This document shows positions 35,227-44,283 of a stretch of 64,000 nucleotides of DNA, piece after piece. The stretch comes from Marinomonas flavescens (GTDB lineage Bacteria; Pseudomonadota; Gammaproteobacteria; Pseudomonadales; Marinomonadaceae). The position numbers were made by a program, and so were the translations under genes. Position 1 is the stretch's first letter. Every line of letters starts with the position of its first letter. The notes beneath the pieces were generated by a model. It was given only the letters and a program-made list of their open reading frames with translations, searched no databases and was not told where the DNA came from. Location: positions 248,001 to 312,000 of the forward strand of contig NZ_SJSB01000002.1 of NCBI RefSeq assembly GCF_004352835.1, in the 5' to 3' direction.

Positions 35227-35282
35227 TTGAGTCACTACAGTGCTTTCTCAACTACTAAAATAATCATATGAGGAACTCCAAA

Positions 35283-36584
35283 ATGCGTAAATCAATGATC
35301 GCGACAGCCGTTTTAGGTATGTCTGTTGCTAGTACCAGTTTCGCCGCAACTCAAATTGAGTGGTGGCACGCCATGGGCGGTGCTAATGGTGAAAAGTTGA
35401 ATGAAATTGTTAAAGAGTTTAACGACTCCCAAAGCAAATACGAAGTAGATCCTGTTTTCAAAGGGACCTATACCGAAACCATGACTTCTGCGATTGCTGC
35501 GTTTCGTGCGCACAAACAACCTGCCATCGTGCAAGTGTTTGAAGTGGGTACGGCAACGATGATGGCGGCTAAAGGCGCGATCTACCCAGTTTACAAGCTC
35601 ATGAAAGACACTAAAACAGGTTTTGATCCTAAAGCTTACTTAAGCTCTGTTACAGGGTATTACTCAGATGTGAAGGGCAACATGCTATCCATGCCCTTTA
35701 ACAGCTCTACTCCAGTGCTCTACTACAACAAAGAGATGTTTAAAAAAGCAGGCATCAGCGCACCACCTAAAACGTGGGAAGAAGTTGAGACTGTTTCTAA
35801 AAAATTATTAGCTAGTGGCGCGAAATGTGGTTTCACGACAGGTTGGCAATCTTGGGTACAACTTGAAAACTTAAGTGCTCGCCATAACGTACCATTCGCG
35901 TCAAATGACGATGGTTTCACCGGCCTAGACACTAAACTTTTGTTTAATGGCCCATTGCAAGTTATGCACATTACTAAAATGCGTGAATGGCAGAAGAGCG
36001 GTATTTTCAGCTACGGCGGTCGTCGCAGTGATTCCGCACCAAAATTCTATAGCCAGCAGTGTGGCATGTACACAGGCTCATCATCTGCTTATGGTGGTAT
36101 GACTCGAAATGCCAAGTTTGATTTTGGTGTGTCATCTCTTCCTTATTGGGCAAGCGAAGTTAAACAACCTGATAACACCATTATCGGTGGTGCTTCTTTG
36201 TGGGTCTTGCAAGGCAAAGACAAAGCGCAATATAAAGCGGCCGCGGCTTTCCTTCAGTTCTTATCTACTCCGAAAATCCAAGCTGAATGGCATCAGTTCA
36301 CGGGTTATCTACCAATCACACACGCTGCCTACGATCTAACTAAGAAAGAAGGCTTCTATCAATCTCATCCAGGAACAGAAGCGGCTGTTATTCAAATGAC
36401 GGCAACGCAACCAACGGTAAACTCTCGTGGTTTACGTTTGGGTAATTTTGTTCAGATTCGTGATGTGATTAATGGCGCGTTAGAAAGTGTTTGGAGTGGT
36501 AAAGAAACACCTCAAGCTGCTTTAGATACTGCTGTGAAACGTGGTGATGTTCTGTTACGTAAGTTTGAAAAAACGCATAACTAA
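35283..36584 (+). CDS. ugpB: sn-glycerol-3-phosphate ABC transporter, substrate-binding protein
   Basis: A 433-residue periplasmic binding protein with a signal peptide ending about residue 22 (VASTSFAA). Family blocks include IEWWHAMGGANGEKLNEIV, FNSSTPVLYYNKEMFKKAG and FYSQQCGMYTGSSSAYGGM. It captures glycerol-3-phosphate or glycerophosphodiesters for UgpAEC. ATG 35283 with AGGA upstream is preferred to 35268. A strong hairpin terminator follows, so binding protein can be made in excess over the membrane components. Confidence 0.93.
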   Translation: MRKSMIATAVLGMSVASTSFAATQIEWWHAMGGANGEKLNEIVKEFNDSQSKYEVDPVFKGTYTETMTSAIAAFRAHKQPAIVQVFEVGTATMMAAKGAIYPVYKLMKDTKTGFDPKAYLSSVTGYYSDVKGNMLSMPFNSSTPVLYYNKEMFKKAGISAPPKTWEEVETVSKKLLASGAKCGFTTGWQSWVQLENLSARHNVPFASNDDGFTGLDTKLLFNGPLQVMHITKMREWQKSGIFSYGGRRSDSAPKFYSQQCGMYTGSSSAYGGMTRNAKFDFGVSSLPYWASEVKQPDNTIIGGASLWVLQGKDKAQYKAAAAFLQFLSTPKIQAEWHQFTGYLPITHAAYDLTKKEGFYQSHPGTEAAVIQMTATQPTVNSRGLRLGNFVQIRDVINGALESVWSGKETPQAALDTAVKRGDVLLRKFEKTHN

Positions 36585-36601
36585 TTGCCTTTATTGTTGC
36601 T

Positions 36602-36632
36602 ATCCCTATCTGCTGTGCAGATAGGGATTTTT
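36602..36632 (+). terminator. terminator between ugpB and ugpA
   Basis: ATCCCTATCTGC (36602-36613) pairs perfectly with GCAGATAGGGAT (36617-36628) around a TGT loop, with T's after it. Partial read-through would set the UgpB:UgpAEC ratio. Confidence 0.8.
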
Positions 36633-36661
36633 GATTTCTAGTTTTCTGTTCGAGTGACGTT

Positions 36662-37537
36662 ATGTCTGTTTATTTTCCTCAAAAAAAGCTGCCCTACTTA
36701 CTGGTGTTACCACAGTTAATTATCACGGCGATTTTCTTTCTTTGGCCAGCGGGTCAAGCGGTTCTTCAAGCATTTTATCGTGAAGATGCTTTTGGTTTGA
36801 GTCAGCAGTTTGTTGGTCTCGAAAACTTCGTCGATCTTTTTAGCGATCCTCTGTATTACAAGTCCATGCTCGTCACCATGGTATTTAGTTTCTCAGTGGC
36901 CTTTTTAGGAATCGGTGTGGCGCTTTGGTTGGCTGTGATGGCTGATCGAGTTATTCGTGGAAAAATGGTGTACCAAACATTATTGGTTTGGCCATACGCG
37001 GTGGCTCCAGCGCTTGCAGGGGTGCTTTGGTGGATACTGTTTGATCCTAATATTGGTCCCATTGCTTTATTTTTAGACCGTATCGGTCTGCATTGGAACC
37101 ATTTCCTCAATGGCGATCAAGCAATGATTCTAGTGGTGATTTCTGCCACGTGGAAACAAATCAGCTATAACTTCTTATTTTTCTTGGCTGGGTTGCAAGC
37201 GATTCCACGCTCTTTGATTGAGGCCGCGGCGATTGACGGTGCCAGCTCTTTCAGACGTTTTTGGGATATCGTTTTTCCTCTCTTATCGCCTACGACTTTT
37301 TTCCTATTGGTTGTTAATTTGGTGTATGCCTTTTTTGATACGTTTGGTGTTATCGATACCACGACCCAAGGTGGTCCAGACGGCAGTACAAATACCTTAG
37401 TTTATAAAGTATTTAAAGATGGTTTTATTGGTTTAGACAGTGGCGGTTCAGCTGCTCAGTCTATTGTGTTGATGGCAATTGTCGGTCTCATGACGGTCAT
37501 ACAGTTCCGTTTCATTGAGCGTAAGGTGCAATACTAA
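36662..37537 (+). CDS. ugpA: glycerol-3-phosphate ABC transporter permease UgpA
   Basis: A 291-residue inner-membrane permease with six helices. The EAA loop reads [20 protein letters not shown] (about 185-204), which docks onto the ATPase UgpC. The RKVQY C-terminus is typical of UgpA as remembered. Its stop overlaps the ugpE start (TAATG). It follows ugpB after a terminator and forms the transport channel with UgpE. Confidence 0.93.
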   Translation: MSVYFPQKKLPYLLVLPQLIITAIFFLWPAGQAVLQAFYREDAFGLSQQFVGLENFVDLFSDPLYYKSMLVTMVFSFSVAFLGIGVALWLAVMADRVIRGKMVYQTLLVWPYAVAPALAGVLWWILFDPNIGPIALFLDRIGLHWNHFLNGDQAMILVVISATWKQISYNFLFFLAGLQAIPRSLIEAAAIDGASSFRRFWDIVFPLLSPTTFFLLVVNLVYAFFDTFGVIDTTTQGGPDGSTNTLVYKVFKDGFIGLDSGGSAAQSIVLMAIVGLMTVIQFRFIERKVQY

Positions 37538-38385
37538 TGATAGAGAATCGCCCTTGGCTAAAAATGTTTAGCCACTTTATTTTAGTGTTCGGTGTGTTGA
37601 TTATTGCTTTGCCTGTGTGGGTTGCTTTAGTGGGTTCAACGCAACCAGAAGGATCGTTTAACTCCGGTAGCGTCCCTCTGTGGTTTGGTGATCACGGCGT
37701 TCAGAATTGGGCGCATGTGTTATTTGCTGAAGCGGGCAGTACACTGCAAATTCCAGTGTGGCACCTGTTGTTAAACTCCTTGATCATGGCGCTTGGCATT
37801 ACCATTGGTAAAATCGCAATTTCAATTATTTCTGCTTATGCGATTGTGTTCTTCCGGTTTCCTTTTCGTGGGGCGATCTTTTGGGTGATTTTTATGACTC
37901 TGATGTTGCCGGTGGAAGTGCGCATTGTGCCGACGTATCAGGTCATTGCTAATTTGAACATGCTGAATTCGTACAGTGGTTTGATTTTACCTTTGATCGC
38001 CAGTGCCACGGCGACTTTCTTGTTTCGTCAGTGTTTTATGTCGATTCCTGGGGAGTTGGTCGAGGCGGCGCGGATTGATGGCGCGGGTCCGATACGTTTC
38101 TTTTTCGACATCTTGTTACCTATGTCGCGTACTAATATCGCGGCGATGTTTGTGATTATGTTTATTTACGGTTGGAACCAATATCTTTGGCCGCTGATCA
38201 TCACCACAGACGATACTTATTACACTTTGGTGATGAGTATTAAAAGTATGTTATCCGTTCCTGATGGCGACATTCAGTGGAATTATGTGATGGTAACAAC
38301 TTTATTGGCGATGCTTCCTCCTGTAGCTGTTGTGGTAGGAATGCAAAAATTATTTGTTAAAGGCTTGGTTGACGCGGAGAAGTAA
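37537..38385 (+). CDS. ugpE: glycerol-3-phosphate ABC transporter permease UgpE
   Basis: A 282-residue second permease with six helices and EAA loop VEAARIDGAGPIRFFFDILL (about 173-192). The LMLPVEVRIVPTYQVI block is characteristic of UgpE. Start and stop are tightly packed with ugpA (1-bp overlap) and ugpC (3-bp gap), so the three are translated from one message. Confidence 0.93.
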   Translation: MIENRPWLKMFSHFILVFGVLIIALPVWVALVGSTQPEGSFNSGSVPLWFGDHGVQNWAHVLFAEAGSTLQIPVWHLLLNSLIMALGITIGKIAISIISAYAIVFFRFPFRGAIFWVIFMTLMLPVEVRIVPTYQVIANLNMLNSYSGLILPLIASATATFLFRQCFMSIPGELVEAARIDGAGPIRFFFDILLPMSRTNIAAMFVIMFIYGWNQYLWPLIITTDDTYYTLVMSIKSMLSVPDGDIQWNYVMVTTLLAMLPPVAVVVGMQKLFVKGLVDAEK

Positions 38386-38388
38386 GCA

Positions 38389-39456
38389 ATGACCGATTTA
38401 GTATTAAAGAACATAGGTAAAACCTACCCAAATGGTTACCAAGCGATACCAAGTATAGATTTAGTCATAGAAGAAGGTGAGTTCATCGTTCTTGTTGGCC
38501 CTTCAGGTTGTGGTAAATCGACATTGCTGCGCATGGTTGCAGGTCTTGAGACAATTACTCAAGGCGACTTGTTGATTAAAGGCAATCGTGTAAACGACAA
38601 AGAGCCTGCTGACCGCGATATTGCGATGGTTTTTCAAAACTATGCGCTGTACCCACATATGACGGTGCGCGCCAATATGGAATACGGCCTTAAAAATCGT
38701 GGTGTGCCCAAAGAAGAGCGCCAAGCCAAAGTAACGGATGTTGCTAATATGTTGGGCTTAGACGAATTGTTAGACCGTCGTCCTGGTCAATTGTCAGGAG
38801 GACAGCGCCAGCGTGTGGCTATGGGTCGTGCCATGGTACGCGATCCGAAAGTGTTTTTATTCGATGAACCTTTGTCTAACTTAGACGCAAAACTTCGCGT
38901 ACAGATGCGCGTTGAAATTCGTCAGTTGCAACGTAAATTAGCAACGACAACTCTTTACGTAACGCATGACCAAGTAGAAGCCATGACATTGGCAGATCGT
39001 CTTGTTGTGCTTAACAAGGGTAAAGCCGAGCAGATTGGTACACCGATGGAACTATACGATAAACCGGCTACGACGTTTGTTGCTGAATTTATTGGTTCTC
39101 CTTCGATGAATTTGTTTGATGCCATGATGACTGAAGAAGGCATTGTTTTGTCGGATAAGACTCGCTTACCTATGTCTCATGCTCATCGTGGCTCTGTGAT
39201 ATGGGGCATCCGCCCAGAACATTTACAACAAAGTGATGAGGCAAATGCCGATTTCTCTTTGCAAGTGCAAGCGGTAGAGTCTCTAGGCGCTGAAACATTA
39301 ATCCACGGCTTACTTGAAGACGGTAGCGGTCAACCCAAACCTATGGTTATACGATTGGCTGGACCTCATTTGCCTGAAATTGGTAGTTATATGTGGTTAA
39401 TTGCGCCTGCGAAGCATTGGCACCTGTTTGATGCTGTTACCCAACAACGTTTGTGA
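38389..39456 (+). CDS. ugpC: glycerol-3-phosphate ABC transporter ATPase UgpC
   Basis: A 355-residue MalK-type ATPase: Walker A GPSGCGKST (about 38-46), Q-loop FQNYALYPHM, signature LSGGQRQRVA (about 135), Walker B FLFDEPLSNLDAKLR, and a C-terminal TOBE regulatory domain (WGIRPEHL). It powers UgpAE. GGAGAAG precedes the ATG. In E. coli UgpC the C-terminal domain takes regulatory input from phosphate metabolism; that is known for the family, not shown here. Confidence 0.94.
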   Translation: MTDLVLKNIGKTYPNGYQAIPSIDLVIEEGEFIVLVGPSGCGKSTLLRMVAGLETITQGDLLIKGNRVNDKEPADRDIAMVFQNYALYPHMTVRANMEYGLKNRGVPKEERQAKVTDVANMLGLDELLDRRPGQLSGGQRQRVAMGRAMVRDPKVFLFDEPLSNLDAKLRVQMRVEIRQLQRKLATTTLYVTHDQVEAMTLADRLVVLNKGKAEQIGTPMELYDKPATTFVAEFIGSPSMNLFDAMMTEEGIVLSDKTRLPMSHAHRGSVIWGIRPEHLQQSDEANADFSLQVQAVESLGAETLIHGLLEDGSGQPKPMVIRLAGPHLPEIGSYMWLIAPAKHWHLFDAVTQQRL

Positions 39457-39463
39457 GGCTTTT

Positions 39464-40219
39464 ATGCAAACAAAAACGGCTTTAGTAAAAGACATTTTAA
39501 AAACAAAGGTAATGGGGCACCGTGGTGCTTCTTTGTTAGGCCCTGAGAATACGCTGGCTTCTATTCGTGCCGCTGCGGCAACTGGGGTTAAATGGGTTGA
39601 AATTGATGTCTATTTGATCGCTCAAGGCGGCTTGATTATTTTCCATGATGCAACATTAGATCGTTGCACCAGTGGCTCTGGCGTTACTCGAGAAGCCGAT
39701 CCTGCTGTCGTCAGCACATTAGATGCAGGTGCGTGGTTTGGTTCTGAATTCGAAGGGGAAAAAGTCCCGACCTTGATAGAGGCATTAGAGTGTATCCAAT
39801 CACTTGGTATGGGATTAAATCTAGAGATAAAGCACGATACTGCTGATATAGAAAATATAGTGCCAACAGTATTAGATGCTCTAAAAGAATACTGGATTGA
39901 TAACGATAAGCTCTTAATTTCTAGCTTTAATCACGCTGCTTTACGTATGGTTTTTGATCTGGATCCGCAGCGTTATCTTGGTCAGCTTTATGAAGATATT
40001 CCAGCAGACTGGCAAACGCAGCTAGAGCAGATTCATGCATATAGTCTGAATTGCTACTATGCCTCGCTAACCAAAGAACAGGCGCAAGCAGTGAAAGCGC
40101 AAGGTTATAAGCTGATGTGTTATACCGCTAATGATTCACAGCTAGTGGCGAATCATTGGGAATGGGGTATGGACGTCATTATTACCGATGATCCAACTCA
40201 ATTTGCCGCGTTAATTTAG
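39464..40219 (+). CDS. ugpQ: glycerophosphodiester phosphodiesterase
   Basis: A 251-residue cytoplasmic GDPD enzyme that splits imported glycerophosphodiesters into glycerol-3-phosphate and an alcohol such as ethanolamine or choline. The catalytic motif GHRGASLLGPENTLASI (about 17-33) and the EIDVYLIAQGGLIIFHD block (about 47-63) hold the metal and catalytic histidines. No signal peptide is present, so it works on imported substrate, as in E. coli UgpQ. GAGG precedes ATG 39464; the longer reading from 39401 overlaps ugpC. Confidence 0.92.
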   Translation: MQTKTALVKDILKTKVMGHRGASLLGPENTLASIRAAAATGVKWVEIDVYLIAQGGLIIFHDATLDRCTSGSGVTREADPAVVSTLDAGAWFGSEFEGEKVPTLIEALECIQSLGMGLNLEIKHDTADIENIVPTVLDALKEYWIDNDKLLISSFNHAALRMVFDLDPQRYLGQLYEDIPADWQTQLEQIHAYSLNCYYASLTKEQAQAVKAQGYKLMCYTANDSQLVANHWEWGMDVIITDDPTQFAALI

Positions 40220-40231
40220 TCGAATAGGGTA

Positions 40232-40996
40232 ATGGGTTTGAGCTTAAACGATAGACAGAGTCAAATATTAAACTGGGTTCAGCAAGTAGATAGTCTACTA
40301 GTAGAAGATATGGTGGCGCAGTTTGACGTATCTTCTCAAACGATCCGTAAGGATATTAATCAGCTTGCAGAGCAGAATCTAGTAAGGCGTACACATGGTG
40401 GCATTTCGCCGGTTTCTAGTATTGAAAACCTATCGTTTGAGCATCGTCATACTCTGAATGTTGCAGCCAAAATGGCCATTGCAGAAAGCGTTGCACGGGA
40501 AATTCCTGATGGATCTTCACTGTTTTTAGGGATTGGTACGACCGTTGAGTATGTGAGTAGGGCCTTGTTGAATCATCAAAAGCTGCAAGTTTTTACTAAC
40601 AATCTCACCGTGGCGAGTATTTTTGGTATGCGGTCAGATACTCAAGTACGTGTCTTAGCTGGAAAATTACGTCATAAACATCATGACTTAGTAGGAGAAG
40701 AAACCTTAGCTGGGTTACGCCAATACTATTTTGATTATGGCATTTTAGGGTGTGGTGGTTTAGATGAAGAGCAAGGGCTTTTGGATTTTGATCCAGAAGA
40801 AGCGGCAGTGAGTCGAGTGCTGGTGGAGCAAAGCCGTCATGCATTTCTGGTTGCAGATCAGCATAAGTGGAATCGTAAAGCCATGGCACGGATTCAGCCT
40901 TTTTCTAAGATCGACCGCTTTTTTAGTGATGAAATGACGTTACAGAGGCAGCAGCTTTTAGTGTCTGCTGGCGTTAAAGTGGAATTAGTTACTTAG
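40232..40996 (+). CDS. DeoR/GlpR-family transcriptional repressor
   Basis: A 254-residue regulator with an N-terminal winged HTH (DMVAQFDVSSQTIRKDINQL, about 28-47) and the DeoR C-terminal sugar-phosphate sensor (GSSLFLGIGTTVEYVSRAL; VLVEQSRHAFLVADQHKW). Its place inside the ugp operon suggests it responds to glycerol-3-phosphate and controls ugp expression, like GlpR. TTTC-rich repeats upstream of ugpB are candidate sites. Start ATG 40232 lies 12 bp after ugpQ. Confidence 0.87.
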   Translation: MGLSLNDRQSQILNWVQQVDSLLVEDMVAQFDVSSQTIRKDINQLAEQNLVRRTHGGISPVSSIENLSFEHRHTLNVAAKMAIAESVAREIPDGSSLFLGIGTTVEYVSRALLNHQKLQVFTNNLTVASIFGMRSDTQVRVLAGKLRHKHHDLVGEETLAGLRQYYFDYGILGCGGLDEEQGLLDFDPEEAAVSRVLVEQSRHAFLVADQHKWNRKAMARIQPFSKIDRFFSDEMTLQRQQLLVSAGVKVELVT

Positions 40997-41003
40997 GATA
41001 TAT

Positions 41004-41798
41004 ATGTCAATCAAATCACTTGAGAACTTAACAACTCAAGCTTGTCAGGGTGTTCAATTTATTCTGACAGATGTGGACGACACGCTAACATGGCATGGGC
41101 GTTTACCAGAGCAAACTCTAGCGGCTTTAACACGCTTAACTGAGTCAGGCATTAGGGTTATCCCTGTGACGGGTGGCTGTGCTGGTTGGTCAGACATGAT
41201 CGCTCGTACACTCCCTGTTGAAGGTGTTATTACGGAAGGTGGCGGTTGTTTTATTGCAAATACAGACGGTGTGTTGGATTACACCTTTTGGCGTGATGAA
41301 GCACAAATGAGAGCAGATCAAGCGGATATTCTGGCAAAGGTTCAACAAGCACTAACGGCTTTTCCATCTCTCCGCCTTGCCCGAGATCAGTCCTATCGGT
41401 TAACGGATGTGGCAATTGATTATGCGCAAGATGTAAAACCTGCCGCGATTGAAGAAAAAGACGCTTGTGTAAAAGTCCTGTTAGAGCAAGGCCTCAATGT
41501 GAAAGTCAGTTCCATTCATATTAATATTAGCCGTGTTGGTTATGATAAGTTTGCAATGGCTGAAAGAGTGTTGAAAGAGCGTTATGGTCTTAGTGAAGAC
41601 GCTGGTCGTCAGCAGGTTGCGTATGTTGGTGATGCGCCAAATGACGAAAGCATGTTTGCGCGTTTTCCATTGAGTGTGGGAGTGGCAAATATCGCTCAAC
41701 ATTTACCCGTTATGCAATATCCACCGCAATTTCAAACTCAGCAACCAGGCGGTTTTGGCTTTGCCGAGTTTGCAGAATATCTACTGACGAATCGATAA
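41004..41798 (+). CDS. HAD-IIB family phosphatase in the ugp operon
   Basis: A 264-residue haloacid dehalogenase-type hydrolase with a Cof-like cap. Motif I is DVDDTLT (about 23-29), motif II VIPVTGG (Thr about 56), the motif III lysine lies in VGYDKFAMAERVL, and motif IV is GDAPNDE (about 212). It dephosphorylates a small phosphometabolite. It is the last gene of the operon, 7 bp after the DeoR gene, so glycerol-3-phosphate or a related compound is a reasonable substrate guess; sequence alone does not show it. Confidence 0.82.
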   Translation: MSIKSLENLTTQACQGVQFILTDVDDTLTWHGRLPEQTLAALTRLTESGIRVIPVTGGCAGWSDMIARTLPVEGVITEGGGCFIANTDGVLDYTFWRDEAQMRADQADILAKVQQALTAFPSLRLARDQSYRLTDVAIDYAQDVKPAAIEEKDACVKVLLEQGLNVKVSSIHINISRVGYDKFAMAERVLKERYGLSEDAGRQQVAYVGDAPNDESMFARFPLSVGVANIAQHLPVMQYPPQFQTQQPGGFGFAEFAEYLLTNR

Positions 41799-41804
41799 TA
41801 CTGT

Positions 41805-41846
41805 CAAAGGGCTGATGCATTAGTCTTAGTGTGCATCGCCCTTTTG
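41805..41846. terminator. bidirectional terminator at the end of the ugp operon
   Basis: AAAGGGC and GATGCA (41806-41819, one T bulge) pair with TGCATC and GCCCTTT (41832-41844); it ends the ugp operon and overlaps the last codons of the convergent DUF808 gene. Confidence 0.75.
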
Positions 41847-42743
41847 AAATAAAGAAATCCCCCACGTTGCGGCGGTTCCTAGTAGGGCGCCAACAAGCAA
41901 ACTGATTCCGATATTAATCATAGAGTTCATAATGGGCAGTTGTGTTATTTCCCCAGAAACGGCTTCTTGGGCAAGATGATGTAGCACAGGTAGACCATGT
42001 ACAAAAATCCCTCCACCGACCAAAAACATCGCAATGGTACCTACGATAGAAAGTAGGCGAATCACCCAAGGGGCGCTTCTTAATATGCCTGATCCGATCG
42101 TCTTTGTTAGTGCTGTTTTGGACCGAGTGAGATGTAGGCCAATATCATCAAGACGAACGATTAAGCCGACTAATGCGTACACACCGACGGTAACGAGTAA
42201 CGCGACTATGCTTACGACGATCGCTTGAATTAATAAGGGCTGACCATTTACTGTGCCAAGCGCAATGACAATGATTTCAGATGATAAAACAAAGTCAGTA
42301 CGAATCGCGCCACGAACTTTGGTTTTTTCTAATGAGAGTAGTTCTTTGTCAGAGAGGCTTTTTTTTTTCTCAATTTCCTTGTGTATTTTACTCTTATCGT
42401 CATGGCGATGTTGAAACACATGCAAAACTTTTTCTGCGCCTTCATAACAAAGGTATACTCCACCAACCATTAATAATGGTTGGATAAGCCAAGGAATAAA
42501 AGCGCTAATCGCGAGAGCAAGAGGCACTAATATTGCTTTGTTAATAAAAGAGCCTTTAGCAACGGCCCAAACAACAGGCAGTTCACGGTCGGCTTTGACG
42601 CCAGAGACTTGCTCCGCATTTAAGGCCAGATCATCCCCTAATACGCCAGCTGTTTTCTTTGCTGCAATTTTAGAAAAGACGGCGACGTCATCAAGTAAAG
42701 TAGTAATGTCGTCGAGTAGTGCAAGAAGCCCTGTCATTGCCAT
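41826..42743 (-). CDS. DUF808 (YedI-like) membrane protein
   Basis: A 305-residue membrane protein of unknown function. The diagnostic N-terminal region reads LLALLDDITTLLDDVAVFSK followed by AAKKTAGVLGDDLALNAEQV, with several helices after it. An in-frame ATG at 42782 gives a 13-residue tail not seen in the family as I remember it, so ATG 42743 is preferred. The stop codon lies inside the bidirectional terminator of the ugp operon. It is divergent from the CofD-related gene. Confidence 0.85.
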   Translation of the reverse strand: MAMTGLLALLDDITTLLDDVAVFSKIAAKKTAGVLGDDLALNAEQVSGVKADRELPVVWAVAKGSFINKAILVPLALAISAFIPWLIQPLLMVGGVYLCYEGAEKVLHVFQHRHDDKSKIHKEIEKKKSLSDKELLSLEKTKVRGAIRTDFVLSSEIIVIALGTVNGQPLLIQAIVVSIVALLVTVGVYALVGLIVRLDDIGLHLTRSKTALTKTIGSGILRSAPWVIRLLSIVGTIAMFLVGGGIFVHGLPVLHHLAQEAVSGEITQLPIMNSMINIGISLLVGALLGTAATWGISLFQKGDAH

Positions 42744-42983
42744 AAAATACGTTCCATTGCCTGAATAGGATAAGTTTTTCATTGTGCGCTAGGTCGGTTG
42801 AAAAACCAAATACTAGACGCGGTGTACACGAATCTTGATAATGCCGATAATGCGGCTGTAAGAGAGCCATCACTCTTCTGAGTTATCCATAAACACTACT
42901 GATTAACACGTTAACATTTTTCCTCTTGTTGTCATGTTCGAGGTTATTTAAGGTAGTGCGTATTCCATGTTTCTGAGGTCTAT

Positions 42984-44174
42984 ATGTCCAGTACTTACCG
43001 CATTTGGCGGCGTATGAAAATGCCAGATTTTACTCGCGTTCATCGCTATCAGAGCTTGCCAGAGCAAGGGCCCAAAGTATTGTTTTTTAGTGGCGGTTCT
43101 GCGCTGAATAAAATCAGCCGAGTACTTAAAGAATATACCCATCACTCTATTCATTTAGTAACGCCCTTTGATTCTGGTGGCAGTTCAGCTCGCTTAAGAG
43201 CGGAATTTGATATGCCAGCGGTTGGGGACTTACGCAGTCGGTTAATGGCATTGGCAGACGAAACCGTTATGGGGCAGCCAGAGGTGTATGCGTTATTCAC
43301 CCATCGCTTTGAGATGTCACTTTCGCTAGATGTGCTTAGGGGAGAACTTGAACAGCTGGTGGCGGGTGAACACCCCCTGATTAAACCAATACCTAATCCG
43401 ATGCGAGCGTTAATTCAAACTCAGTTGAGTGTGATACAAGAAAAAATCAGCGCTACGTTTGATTTGCGTGGAGCCAGTATTGGTAACCTTATTATTTCCG
43501 GTGGTTATCTAAATAACCAGCAGCAGTTAGACCCTATCGTGTTTCTGTTTTCTCGTCTGACGAAAACACTCGGTGAAGTAAAAACCATCTTAGATTCGCC
43601 TTATCATTTAGGCGTAGAGCTTGAGACGGGAGAGTTGGTTCTTGGGCAGCATCGTATTACGGGTAAAGAAAATGCGGTATTGGAAAGTCCGATAAAGCGC
43701 ATGTGGCTGAACAAAGGGCTAAAAACGGTGTCTCCTATCAATAGAAGAATTGCCGATGACCGTCGAGATATGATCGAAAGTACTGATTTGATCTGTTATC
43801 CACCCGGTAGTTTTTATAGCAGTTTGTTAGCTAACTTGATGCCTGAGGGCGTCGGTCGTGCTATCTGTCAAAACCCAAACCCTAAAGTTTACATACCAAA
43901 TTTGGGTTTTGATCCAGAGCAATTTGGTTTGTCGTTAATGACGCAGGTTGAGCGATTGGTTTCTACGGTACTCGTTGATACAAAATCACTACAAGACATT
44001 TCCTTTGGTGGACTGGATTATTTACTTTTAGACGATGAATACGACTATGGTGTTATAGATGAGCATAAATTGTTTGCATTAGGGGTAGAGGTAATAAAAA
44101 CACCGTTAATTTCCCAGAAAGCAGAAAAATATGACGAACACCTGATCGTTAAAGCATTGCTGTCTATGGTGTAG
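42984..44174 (+). CDS. CofD/YvcK-related protein
   Basis: A 396-residue protein of the CofD/YvcK fold. The nucleotide/UDP-sugar loop is FFSGGSALNKISRVLKEYTH (about 34-53), and PFDSGGSSARLRAEFDMPAVGD (in parts) is the second signature. It is longer than YvcK (about 320) and lacks the F420 pathway context of CofD. From memory it fits the CofD-related branch annotated with the poorly understood GAK system, but the other expected members (amphi-Trp, HprK-like kinase) are not adjacent. GAGGT precedes the ATG. Function unknown. Confidence 0.72.
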   Translation: MSSTYRIWRRMKMPDFTRVHRYQSLPEQGPKVLFFSGGSALNKISRVLKEYTHHSIHLVTPFDSGGSSARLRAEFDMPAVGDLRSRLMALADETVMGQPEVYALFTHRFEMSLSLDVLRGELEQLVAGEHPLIKPIPNPMRALIQTQLSVIQEKISATFDLRGASIGNLIISGGYLNNQQQLDPIVFLFSRLTKTLGEVKTILDSPYHLGVELETGELVLGQHRITGKENAVLESPIKRMWLNKGLKTVSPINRRIADDRRDMIESTDLICYPPGSFYSSLLANLMPEGVGRAICQNPNPKVYIPNLGFDPEQFGLSLMTQVERLVSTVLVDTKSLQDISFGGLDYLLLDDEYDYGVIDEHKLFALGVEVIKTPLISQKAEKYDEHLIVKALLSMV

Positions 44175-44283
44175 AAGGTTTCCTAATGTAGGGAAAATAT
44201 CAAGCCTCGTGATGTTATCAGAGTTTTTTTGATCTCCACAGTCACAAGTAAATCGTTATTATTAAGTGTTGGAGAAGGCATAA

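Noticed and set aside
35130-35282. Pho box upstream of ugpB
   Set aside because: No CTGTCAT-type direct repeats with 11-bp spacing were found, although ugp is PhoB-dependent in E. coli.
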